Below, piece after piece: positions 15,897-22,818 of a stretch of DNA of 38,563 nucleotides (within the stretch, counting starts at the first letter, position 1; each line of letters starts with the position of its first letter). The DNA is from a bacterium. GTDB taxonomy: Bacteria > Zhuqueibacterota > QNDG01 > JABMRT01. The notes under the pieces are model-generated. The model made no database searches, was not told the DNA's origin, and saw nothing but the letters and a program-made list of their open reading frames with translations. A program made the translations under genes and the position numbers. The stretch lies in contig DSAP01000093.1 of NCBI GenBank assembly GCA_011046415.1, positions 1 to 38,563 of the forward strand, in the 5' to 3' direction.

Positions 15897-17138
15897 TTAT
15901 TGCATCCCGCCGAGGGCACGGCGAACCAGGTCGAGGGCCGCGACTGCGGAGCGTTCCTGGTTGAGATGCCGGTCGCCGGGAAATCGATGCCTTTCAACCA
16001 GTACCCGGGTGGAGTCCGCGAATCCCGCATAGACGAGTCCGACCGGTTTTTCGGGTGTCCCGCCTTCCGGTCCGGCGATTCCGGTCACAGACACGCCCGT
16101 ATCGGCCCCGGAAAGATTCCGGATGCCCTCAGCCATGGCCCGCGCCGTCTCGGGACTCACCGCTCCATATTCCCGGATCATTTCCTCCGGTACGCCAAGG
16201 TGTTGCATTTTCGCGGCATTGCTGTATGCCACGATCCCGCGTTCGAAATACCGTGAACTGCCCGGCACCCGGGTCAGCCTGTGGGCGATCAGGCCGCCTG
16301 TGCAGGATTCGGCGACTGCGACACGCCAGCCTTTGGCGAGGAGTAGCCTGCCCACGACGTCCTCGATCTCCTCCCCATCCCGGCCGTAAATCACCCCGCC
16401 TGCCTGTTTGCGGAGAAATTCCTCCGCCGCGTCCAGTTCCCGGAGTGCGTTTTCCGTGGAAACGGCAAAGACCATGAGACGCAGCACGACCCCCGCCCGC
16501 CGTGGCAGGAATGCCAGACGGACCCCGGGGAAAAGCGAATCGAACCCGTGGAGGCGGTCCTGCAGCCCGGACTCGGATATATTGGCCGTCTTGAGCAGGC
16601 GGGATTCGAAGACTTCCGGGGGGCCGGATCCCTGAAGGCGCGGGAGCACCCATTCGGTCAGCATGACCCGCATCTCCGCAGAGACACCGGGCAGGACGAA
16701 ACAGGGAACCTTTCCGAGCTGGAAAGCAATGCCGGGCGCCGTGCCGACCGGATTCGGAATCGGTTCGGCCTGCTCAGGGATCTCGGCCTGGACGCGGTTC
16801 GATTCGGGCAGAGGCATGTCCCGTTCCTCAAACCGTTTCCGGATGCGGTCGTGGTATTCGGGAAAAAATCTCAGGGGACATTTCAGAATTTGGGCGACGG
16901 CATATCGGGTCCGGTCGTCCCCGGTGGGGCCGAGGCCGCCTGTCGCGATGACCGCCTGCGATCGCCGGACGGCTTCGGAGAACGCCCCGGCGATTTCTTC
17001 GTCGCGATCGCCTGTCACGGTGACCCGCCGGACGCGATGCCCGGCCCGTGTCAGCCGCTCACCGATCCAGGCCGCGTTGCCGTTGACGATAAACCCGGTG
17101 AGTAATTCATCACCGATGGACAGGATTTCAATGTTCAT
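15897..17138 (-). CDS. cinA: CinA: ADP-ribose pyrophosphatase / NMN deamidase
   Basis: The 413-residue protein has both CinA domains. Residues 1 to about 250 form the molybdopterin-binding-like (COG1058) domain, starting MNIEILSIGDELLTGFIVNGNA and containing GGLGPTGDDRTRYAVA. The last 160 residues or so form the nicotinamide-mononucleotide amidohydrolase domain, with AVAESCTGGLIAHRLT and the GIAGPEGGTPEKPVG loop. The enzyme recycles pyridine nucleotides; in naturally competent bacteria it also affects transformation. It lies between pgpA and thpR-recA, a conserved arrangement. A 168-base spacer separates it from thpR. Confidence 0.97.
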   Translation of the reverse strand: MNIEILSIGDELLTGFIVNGNAAWIGERLTRAGHRVRRVTVTGDRDEEIAGAFSEAVRRSQAVIATGGLGPTGDDRTRYAVAQILKCPLRFFPEYHDRIRKRFEERDMPLPESNRVQAEIPEQAEPIPNPVGTAPGIAFQLGKVPCFVLPGVSAEMRVMLTEWVLPRLQGSGPPEVFESRLLKTANISESGLQDRLHGFDSLFPGVRLAFLPRRAGVVLRLMVFAVSTENALRELDAAEEFLRKQAGGVIYGRDGEEIEDVVGRLLLAKGWRVAVAESCTGGLIAHRLTRVPGSSRYFERGIVAYSNAAKMQHLGVPEEMIREYGAVSPETARAMAEGIRNLSGADTGVSVTGIAGPEGGTPEKPVGLVYAGFADSTRVLVERHRFPGDRHLNQERSAVAALDLVRRALGGMQ

Positions 17139-17229
17139 CGGCTTGCGGAACGCATGCCCGCGATTTCGCGGGGCTGCAATATTTGTCCGTTCACGGGTCT
17201 GTTCTCCGAAACACAGCAGGAAAGTTGTT

Positions 17230-17682
17230 TTAAATCACCCTGAGAATGATCTGCAGGAGGACATTCGCATAAATCCCCGCGATCACATCATCGGTCATCA
17301 CGCCCCATCCCCCCGGTAATTTTTGGGACCGGCCCGCCGGAAAAGGTTTGAGGATGTCGAAAATCCGGAAGAACAGAAACGCGCCGGCCCACACGGGCCA
17401 GCGGACGGGTTCGGGCAAAAAGAGCAGGGCGACCCACTGTCCGACCACCTCATCCAGGTTGACAATGGACGGATCATGTTTTCCCGTGGCCTTTTCGGTC
17501 CGCGACGCCGCCCAGACCCCGATGAAAAAGAAGCACAGAATAAAGAGTGATAGAATTTCTCCCCGAAAGCCTGGAAAAAGCAGATAGGGCAAAAAAGCAA
17601 CCACACTGCCCACGGTACCGGGCGCAACGGGGAAATACCCTGAAAAACAACCGGTCGCGAGAAACCGGGCGATCCATTGCAT
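17230..17682 (-). CDS. pgpA: Phosphatidylglycerophosphatase A
   Basis: PgpA removes the terminal phosphate of phosphatidylglycerophosphate to give phosphatidylglycerol. The 150-residue integral membrane protein has family features: the N-terminal GYFPVAPGTVGSVVAFLPYL, the acidic VNLDEVVGQWVAL segment, and a late FRIFDILKPFPAGRSQKLPGG and WGVMTDDVIAGIYANV. About three or four hydrophobic segments are visible. It follows pgsA with an 18-base gap, so the synthase and phosphatase that act in sequence are adjacent and probably co-transcribed. Confidence 0.95.
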   Translation of the reverse strand: MQWIARFLATGCFSGYFPVAPGTVGSVVAFLPYLLFPGFRGEILSLFILCFFFIGVWAASRTEKATGKHDPSIVNLDEVVGQWVALLFLPEPVRWPVWAGAFLFFRIFDILKPFPAGRSQKLPGGWGVMTDDVIAGIYANVLLQIILRVI

Positions 17683-17700
17683 GATGGAACTCCTTTGTCA

Positions 17701-18318
17701 TTACACGGAGAGGATGGTCGCCATCACCCTCCGGATGTCCGCGGCGATCCGTCTCAACAGGGGAGGGTTAGTCGCCAGATAAATCAGGCCGGAGATCACG
17801 GTGATTCCGGTGATGAGGCCCATGAAAACAAGTGATATCTGCCAGTCTTTCAGCTTTTGTAAAATCAGTGGAAGCGGCTCGGGCTGATTCCATGCAAACA
17901 GATGGAACAGGAAAATGAAATAAATCACGATGACCTGTCCCGTGGTCTTGGCCTTCGCAAAAAAATTGGTTTTAAAAGGAATGCCCTTGAGTATCGCGTA
18001 CGATCTCAGGGCCGTGAGCAACAGGTCGCGGACCACGATGACCAGAACCATCCAGGCGGGAACGAGCCCGGTCACGCTGAAACAAATCAGTCCGGACGAA
18101 ACGAGTATTTTATCCGCGAGGGGATCGAGAAACTGACCGACGAGACTCTCCTCTCCCAGCTTACGCGCCACATAGCCATCATACCAGTCTGTGATGGAGG
18201 CGATCGTAAACACGGCAAACGCGGCGATCTGATAGCCCCTGTGATCCAGAAAGAACAGGAAAACAAATACCGGGGTCAGGAAAATGCGGAGCAGGGAAAG
18301 TTGATTCGGTAGATTCAT
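17701..18318 (-). CDS. pgsA: CDP-diacylglycerol-glycerol-3-phosphate 3-phosphatidyltransferase
   Basis: PgsA makes phosphatidylglycerophosphate, the committed step to phosphatidylglycerol and cardiolipin. The 205-residue membrane protein has the CDP-alcohol phosphotransferase signature: DWYDGYVARKLG followed by GQFLDPLADK, which fits DGxxAR...GxxxDxxxD. It has several hydrophobic segments and starts MNLPNQLSLLRIFLTPVFVF, typical for the family. The downstream pgpA completes the two-step route. It confirms ordinary ester-phospholipid synthesis beside the ether-lipid enzyme at 9737-10501. Confidence 0.96.
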   Translation of the reverse strand: MNLPNQLSLLRIFLTPVFVFLFFLDHRGYQIAAFAVFTIASITDWYDGYVARKLGEESLVGQFLDPLADKILVSSGLICFSVTGLVPAWMVLVIVVRDLLLTALRSYAILKGIPFKTNFFAKAKTTGQVIVIYFIFLFHLFAWNQPEPLPLILQKLKDWQISLVFMGLITGITVISGLIYLATNPPLLRRIAADIRRVMATILSV

Positions 18319-18348
18319 AGGCGGTCACTTCCGGAGCGATTCGCATCG

Positions 18349-18948
18349 TCAATGGATTTCTGAACGGCCTTCGAGAGCCCTCGCGAGGGTGACGGCGTCA
18401 TTGAACTCCAGCGTCCCTCCGAACGGCACGCCGCGTGCAATCCGCGTAACCCGAACGGGTTTGGATGCCAGTTTCTTGGCGATATGCGCGGCCGTCATCT
18501 CTCCTTCCATGGTCGGATTCGTGGCCAGGATCACCTCTTTCACCTCCGGTGTGATCCGGCTGAGCAATTCCGCGACATGAAGATCCGATTCTCCGACACC
18601 GTCGAGCGGCGAGAGCGCCCCCCCGAGGATGTGATACAGGCCCCGGTAACCGCCGCTCCGTTCGAGGGCTAGGAGATCCTTCGAATCTTCGACCACACAG
18701 AGAATACGCCGGTCGCGCCGGGAATCCCGGCACAAGGCACAGGGATCCTCCTCGGTCAGATTAAAACATACCGAGCAGTGTCCCACCTTCTCCTTCAGAT
18801 TCTGAAGGGCATCGGATAGATTCTCCGCAACCTGTGTCCCGCTGTCGATGAGGAAAAGGGCGATGCGCTGCGCGGACTTCTCGCCGATCCCGGGAAGGGT
18901 TGAAAAGGCATCGACCAGCCGCTCGAGTGTCTTGGAAGCGTACTGCAT
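18349..18948 (-). CDS. recR: Recombination mediator RecR
   Basis: RecR works with RecO and RecF to load RecA on gapped DNA. The 199-residue protein has the helix-hairpin-helix (STLPGIGEKSAQRIALFL), a four-cysteine zinc site (CSVCFNLTEEDPCALC) and a Toprim domain (VVEDSKDLLALERSGGYRG and LGGALSPLDGVG). It lies nine bases after ybaB in the conserved dnaX-ybaB-recR order. Confidence 0.98.
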   Translation of the reverse strand: MQYASKTLERLVDAFSTLPGIGEKSAQRIALFLIDSGTQVAENLSDALQNLKEKVGHCSVCFNLTEEDPCALCRDSRRDRRILCVVEDSKDLLALERSGGYRGLYHILGGALSPLDGVGESDLHVAELLSRITPEVKEVILATNPTMEGEMTAAHIAKKLASKPVRVTRIARGVPFGGTLEFNDAVTLARALEGRSEIH

Positions 18949-18957
18949 AAGCGTCCT

Positions 18958-19305
18958 TTACATCGGAAATCCCGGGAGTTTCATCCCGCCCATCGGCAGA
19001 TTCCCGAGCAATCCGCCCGCAACTTTTTGCATCTCATCGTTGGCCAGTTCCTGTGCATTTTCAAGGGCCTGATTGACCGAGGCCGAAATCAAATCTTCAA
19101 GCATTTCGACATCCCCGGTTCGAACCACTTCGGGATCTATCTTGACGGAGATGATTTTCTGTTTACCGTTCGCCGTGACCGTTACGACGCCTCCGCCTGC
19201 CGTGCCTTCGACAGTCATGTCTTCGAGGGCTTCCTGCACCCGTTTGACTTCTTCCTGGATTTTCTGGGTCTGTTTGAACAGTTCGGCCATATTAAATTTC
19301 GACAT
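18958..19305 (-). CDS. ybaB: YbaB/EbfC nucleoid-associated protein
   Basis: This 115-residue DNA-binding dimer belongs to the YbaB/EbfC family. It has the N-terminal coiled helix (LFKQTQKIQEEVKRVQEALE), the beta strands VEGTAGGGVVTVTANGKQ, and a glycine- and methionine-rich tail (NLPMGGMKLPGFPM). The start is ATG 19305, preceded by GGAG nine bases away; the open frame runs on to 19353 but without family similarity. It stands between dnaX and recR, as in most bacteria. Confidence 0.96.
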   Translation of the reverse strand: MSKFNMAELFKQTQKIQEEVKRVQEALEDMTVEGTAGGGVVTVTANGKQKIISVKIDPEVVRTGDVEMLEDLISASVNQALENAQELANDEMQKVAGGLLGNLPMGGMKLPGFPM

Positions 19306-19368
19306 AAGGACAATCTCCTGTAGTATCAATAAAAGGGACATGCGCATCATCAAGGACGGTGACCTGAT

Positions 19369-21039
19369 TCACTCGATCGCCTCCACATCAAAATCGTCGA
19401 TGAGTTTTTGGATGACGGGACTTTTTTTTCCCAGTTCATTGAGACCGGCCTGTTTTTCCTCTGGGGTGACGGGCATAATCCGGGGTGGTGAAAAATCCCC
19501 CTTCAGACACCGAATCTTCAGCGGAATCCCGAAAAGATGCTTCAGGACGTCTTCCACCTGATGATGACAACGCATGATCGCGTCGACATGGAACCCGTTG
19601 GAAACCGCGAATCCGATCTCGAGTGTCTCACCTTCGATGCGATGCACCACCCCCTCATTTAAAAACGAACCGATCGTAATCTTTTTCTTCTTGACCGCTT
19701 CAATGACCTCATCCCATCGCGTCTCTATTTCGGTTACCGGGATGAGGCCCGGCTCAGGGGGGGGCGGCGTCTCCTCTGGTTTCGGAACACTGTCCCGTGG
19801 ACGCGCGTGGCTCTGATCGGCGACGCCCTGAACGGTCGTCTTTTTCTCGGGAGGTTTCGTATTCTCAGGACTTCCGGCCGGTGAAAAGGAGGGCTTTGTC
19901 CCGGATCTTTCCAAATTGCCCAATGCGGTGAGCAGGCTGCCGATCTCGACCGTTTTGTCCAGATGAACCATTTTAAGCAGGGTGAGTTCGAGCGTGATCC
20001 GGGGATTCGGATCGCGTTTCAGCGAGAAAGACGTATCCGTGATGATTCGGATCAGCCTGAGCAGGTCCGCCTGGTGATGCTGTGCGGCCGCATCAAGATA
20101 ACGCTTCTGGTCGGCCGCCGAGACATGCAAAAGATCCGCCCTCCCCGAGGCGGATGCGATCAACAAATTCCGGAAATGTTCCGTCAGTCCCGATACAAAT
20201 TCTTCAAGATCAATACCCTTGGAAACCGCCCGATCAATCAGTATCATCATTTGATTCGCATCGTGTGCAAGAAGGATGGAGGTCACTTCGAAAAACACAT
20301 CCAGGTCGATCACACCCAGCGCCTGAGACACCGTCTCAACCGTAATGGCCTCTTCGGTATATGAAATCATCTGATCGAGTATGGACTGACTGTCGCGCAG
20401 GCTGCCGTCCGCCTTGCGTGCGATGAGCGCGAGGGCTTCGTCATCCACCGAAATCTTCTCTGAATCACAGATATGCCTGAGATGCCGGACGATGTCCGGC
20501 GACCGGATCCGGTGAAAATCGAACCTCTGGCAACGGGACACGATGGTCGCCGGCACCCGGTGCGGTTCGGTGGTGGCAAAAATGAACAGGACATGGGCCG
20601 GGGGTTCTTCGAGCGTCTTGAGGAGGGCGTTGAAGGCCTCGTTGGTCAGCATGTGCACTTCATCGATGATGTAAATTTTGTGTTTCCCGTGCGCCGGCGC
20701 ATACCGGATGTTCTCGCGCAGATTTCGGATTTCATCGATGCCGCGATTGGAGGCCCCGTCGATCTCAAAAACATCCACGCTGTGGCCGGCTGCGATCTCG
20801 GTGCAATTGCCGCATTCGTTGCAGGGGGTCGGCGTAGGGCCCTGTTCACAATTCAGGGCCTTGGCAAGAATCCGGGCGGCGCTCGTCTTTCCGACGCCGC
20901 GGGGCCCGGCAAACAGGTAGGCATGGGCAAGCCGGTCATGCTGAATCGCATTCCGGAGTGTGGCTGTCACATGATGCTGCCCAACCACATCCTCCCAGAT
21001 CTGTGGACGCCATTTCCTTGCAAGAACGAGATATGCCAT
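19369..21039 (-). CDS. dnaX: DNA polymerase III subunit gamma/tau
   Basis: DnaX is the motor of the clamp loader. The 556-residue product starts MAYLVLARKWRPQIWEDVVGQ, the family opening. Walker A is GPRGVGKTS (about 45-53), followed by a four-cysteine zinc module (CEQGPTPTPCNECGNC), Walker B in IIDEVHML and the SRC motif in IVSRCQRFDF. Domain III follows, then a proline-rich linker near residue 410-460 and a tau-type C-terminal domain. The start at 21039 is 27 bases after the SRP RNA; an upstream ATG at 21144 lies inside that RNA. I saw no convincing slippery heptamer for a short gamma form. Confidence 0.97.
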   Translation of the reverse strand: MAYLVLARKWRPQIWEDVVGQHHVTATLRNAIQHDRLAHAYLFAGPRGVGKTSAARILAKALNCEQGPTPTPCNECGNCTEIAAGHSVDVFEIDGASNRGIDEIRNLRENIRYAPAHGKHKIYIIDEVHMLTNEAFNALLKTLEEPPAHVLFIFATTEPHRVPATIVSRCQRFDFHRIRSPDIVRHLRHICDSEKISVDDEALALIARKADGSLRDSQSILDQMISYTEEAITVETVSQALGVIDLDVFFEVTSILLAHDANQMMILIDRAVSKGIDLEEFVSGLTEHFRNLLIASASGRADLLHVSAADQKRYLDAAAQHHQADLLRLIRIITDTSFSLKRDPNPRITLELTLLKMVHLDKTVEIGSLLTALGNLERSGTKPSFSPAGSPENTKPPEKKTTVQGVADQSHARPRDSVPKPEETPPPPEPGLIPVTEIETRWDEVIEAVKKKKITIGSFLNEGVVHRIEGETLEIGFAVSNGFHVDAIMRCHHQVEDVLKHLFGIPLKIRCLKGDFSPPRIMPVTPEEKQAGLNELGKKSPVIQKLIDDFDVEAIE

Positions 21040-21054
21040 GAGTCGTCTGTCCGC

Positions 21055-21073
21055 AAAATAAAAAAGGCCGTGC
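21055..21073 (-). terminator. Terminator-like 3' end of the SRP RNA
   Basis: The last bases of the SRP RNA, GCACGGCC (21073-21066), are followed on the minus strand by TTTTTTATTTT. The stem partner is the 5' end of the same RNA. Some read-through into dnaX, 27 bases on, is possible. Confidence 0.6.
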
Positions 21074-21337
21074 ACCCACCTCCGATCCGCCTTGCACCCG
21101 TTCTGCAGACAGTAGCCAACTCCGGCCAAGCAGATCTGCGGCACAAGGTTGACACGCCTACCGCTGCTCCCTTCCGGTCCTGACGGGTTTCGGCGGACTT
21201 CCTTTGCGCAGGACTCGGCCCTTCATCATCGCTTGCCGCCTGATGACCGGGCGTGGTCGAACCTCGGGTGGGAATTCAACCCTGCTATAGCGGTTTGCAG
21301 GTTACAGGGCACCGCTAACTCCCCGTCTAGCACAGCC
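21066..21337 (-). ncRNA. ffs: Signal recognition particle RNA, large bacterial type (about 272 nt)
   Basis: This RNA forms the SRP core with Ffh and targets nascent membrane proteins. The apical domain contains GTCAGGACCGGAAGGGAGCAGC on the minus strand (21184-21163), close to the universal SRP tip. The 5' part has the Alu-domain sequence of the long Bacillus-type RNA (GGTGCCCTGTAACCTGC, CCGCTATAGCAGGG). The ends close helix 5: GGCTGTGC (21337-21330) pairs with GCACGGCC (21073-21066). The long form, with an Alu domain, differs from the 4.5S RNA of proteobacteria. Location beside dnaX is common. The 5' end lies eight bases from tRNA-Ala, so it may be released by tRNA processing. Confidence 0.93.
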
Positions 21338-21345
21338 TTAGATAT

Positions 21346-21421
21346 TGGTGGAGCAGAGCGGGCTCGAACCGCCGACCTGTACGTTGCGAACGTACCGCTC
21401 TCCCAGCTGAGCTACTGCCCC
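21346..21421 (-). tRNA. tRNA-Ala (anticodon CGC)
   Basis: The 76-nt cloverleaf has acceptor GGGGCAG paired with CTGCTCC, including the G3-U70 pair that identifies tRNA-Ala. The anticodon loop is TTCGCAA and the T-loop is TTCGAGC. The CCA end is encoded. It reads GCG codons and lies eight bases upstream of the SRP RNA on the same strand. Confidence 0.95.
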
Positions 21422-21423
21422 AT

Positions 21424-21492
21424 AAAAGTTGGCAGCCGGCAACAAGCAAATCGTTTCTTGTCAACCGCCAAACTGTCGACTGCAAACTGTTC
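21424..21492. repeat. Low-complexity phrase DNA between tRNA genes
   Basis: On the minus strand near-repeats such as ACAGTTTGCAGTCG, ACAGTTTGGCGGTTG and TGTTGCCGGCTGCCAAC follow each other. The tract fills the spacer between tRNA-Ser(GGA) and tRNA-Ala and has no coding sense. Confidence 0.4.
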
Positions 21493-21495
21493 TTG

Positions 21496-21580
21496 CGGAG
21501 AGGGCGGGATTCGAACCCGCGGTAGCTTGCACTACACACGCTTTCCAAGCGTGCTCCTTCAACCGCTCGGACACCTCTCC
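21496..21580 (-). tRNA. tRNA-Ser (anticodon GGA)
   Basis: A class II tRNA with acceptor GGAGAGG/CCTCTCC, anticodon loop TTGGAAA between CACGC and GCGTG, and a long variable arm. The discriminator is G. CCA is not encoded (GCAA follows). It reads UCU and UCC. Confidence 0.95.
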
Positions 21581-21597
21581 AAAACTGATCTCGAAAG

Positions 21598-21683
21598 ATG
21601 AATGACGAATTTTATCCGCCTCCTTTTCTTTAAGCCTAATCCCAAATTCATCATTCTTGATCCGTCATTCTAAATTCATTCTC
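21598..21683. repeat. Low-complexity phrase DNA between two tRNA-Ser genes
   Basis: On the minus strand the words AGAATGAATTTAG, AGAATGACGGATC, AGAATGATGAATTTGGGATTAG and later TCGTCATTCATC recur with drift. The style matches the tracts near recX and near 30.7 kb, but the words differ. Confidence 0.4.
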
Positions 21684-21685
21684 TG

Positions 21686-21774
21686 CGGAGAGGGTGGGAT
21701 TCGAACCCACGGTCCGCCGATAGGCGGACAACGGTTTTCGAGACCGCCCGATTCAACCGCTCTCGCACCTCTCC
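21686..21774 (-). tRNA. tRNA-Ser (anticodon CGA)
   Basis: A class II tRNA with acceptor GGAGAGG/CCTCTCC and anticodon loop CTCGAAA. The variable arm is a strong hairpin of GTCCGCC and GGCGGAC with a four-base loop. CCA is not encoded. It reads UCG. Confidence 0.94.
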
Positions 21775-21820
21775 GTATTGGTTCACATAAAAATGCGGGC
21801 GACTGCCGTTCACCCGCACC

Positions 21821-22285
21821 TCATTGATTTTTTTTTATTCGTCTTTCATGGAAAAAACTTTTCAACAGCCCCGCCGAAAAATCGTCCCTTACACCGGATA
21901 CGATCTCGACCCGATGATTCAGCCTGTGATCCTGCACGATATTCCGGAGTGATCCGCAGGCGCCGGCCTTGGGATCCTCGCATCCATATACCAGCAACCG
22001 GATTCGGGCCAGCACGATGGCACCGGCACACATTGCACAGGGTTCAAGTGTCACATACAACGTACAGTTTTCAAGCCGCCGGCTTTGGAGCGTATCCGCG
22101 GCCGCGGAAATGGCGATTATCTCTGCATGGGCCGTGGGGTCCTTCAACGTCTCGGTTTGATTGTGCCCCCGGCCGACAATCCGGTCATCATGAACGATCA
22201 CCGCTCCCACCGGAACTTCACCTTCACGGCAGGCTTTTTCGGCTTGCCGGATGGCCTGATCCATCCATCGTTCATGCTCAGTCAT
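21821..22285 (-). CDS. tadA: tRNA adenosine(34) deaminase
   Basis: TadA converts adenosine 34 to inosine in tRNA-Arg(ACG), letting it read CGU, CGC and CGA. The 154-residue protein has the zinc deaminase motifs: H53-A-E55 in DPTAHAEIIA and C83/C86 in LEPCAMCAGA. The start at 22285 lies 14 bases after the 3' end of tRNA-Arg(ACG) on the same strand, so enzyme and substrate are probably co-transcribed. Length and motifs fit TadA rather than a free-base deaminase. Confidence 0.96.
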   Translation of the reverse strand: MTEHERWMDQAIRQAEKACREGEVPVGAVIVHDDRIVGRGHNQTETLKDPTAHAEIIAISAAADTLQSRRLENCTLYVTLEPCAMCAGAIVLARIRLLVYGCEDPKAGACGSLRNIVQDHRLNHRVEIVSGVRDDFSAGLLKSFFHERRIKKNQ

Positions 22286-22299
22286 TATAGATGTTATCT

Positions 22300-22376
<77 letters not shown>

Positions 22377-22446
22377 AGACATATTAAAAAATAAACTGTT
22401 AAACCGATCGAGTCTGTCCGATTCGACCCTCGAATCTTTTGTCTTT

Positions 22447-22522
22447 TGGTAGCGCGTACGGGAGTCGAACCCGTGTTTCCGGCGTGAGAGGCCAGCGTCC
22501 TGGGCCACTAGACGAACGCGCC
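22447..22522 (-). tRNA. tRNA-Glu (anticodon CTC)
   Basis: A 76-nt tRNA with acceptor GGCGCGT/ACGCGCT, the typical TCGTCTAGTGGCCCAGGAC D-arm of tRNA-Glu, anticodon loop CTCTCAC and T-loop TTCGACT. CCA is encoded. It reads GAG only, so a UUC isoacceptor must exist elsewhere. Confidence 0.95.
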
Positions 22523-22610
22523 ATGCGTGCGGTGTGATGCATTCCGATTGCTTATAAAAAAACTTCTCTTTTATGTACTGATAACGCTGAACCGGAATCT
22601 CCTGTTCCTG

Positions 22611-22684
22611 TACGCCCGGAGGGACTTGAACCCCCAACCCTCTGATCCGAAGTCAGATGCTCTGTCCAGTTGAGCTACGGGCGC
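22611..22684 (-). tRNA. tRNA-Arg (anticodon TCG)
   Basis: A 74-nt tRNA with acceptor GCGCCCG/CGGGCGT, anticodon loop CTTCGGA and T-loop TTCAAGT. CCA is not encoded. It differs from tRNA-Arg(ACG) at about eight positions and looks like a duplicate with a changed anticodon. It would read CGA and perhaps CGG. Confidence 0.94.
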
Positions 22685-22685
22685 T

Positions 22686-22759
22686 TGGCTGGGGAGCAGG
22701 GATTCGAACCCCGATTCTACGGTCCAGAGCCGCATGTCCTGCCGTTGGACGACTCCCCA
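22686..22759 (-). tRNA. tRNA-Gln (anticodon CTG)
   Basis: A 74-nt tRNA starting with U1 (TGGGGAG paired with CTCCCCA), typical of tRNA-Gln, with anticodon loop CTCTGGA and encoded CCA. Its 3' end lies one base from the 5' end of tRNA-Arg(TCG). It reads CAG. Confidence 0.95.
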
Positions 22760-22818
22760 GTCTGGCAGCCTATCGAGCGATAAATATACGGACTAAGGGA
22801 TAAAAAGTCAAACGATTT

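Noticed and set aside
19640-19720. Possible dnaX frameshift site (A/G-rich run encoding VKKKKI) for a short gamma subunit
   Set aside because: The heptamer is not a clean A AAA AAG slippery site in the right frame, lies far into the tau-specific C-terminus, and has no obvious stem-loop or early stop that would give a gamma-sized product.
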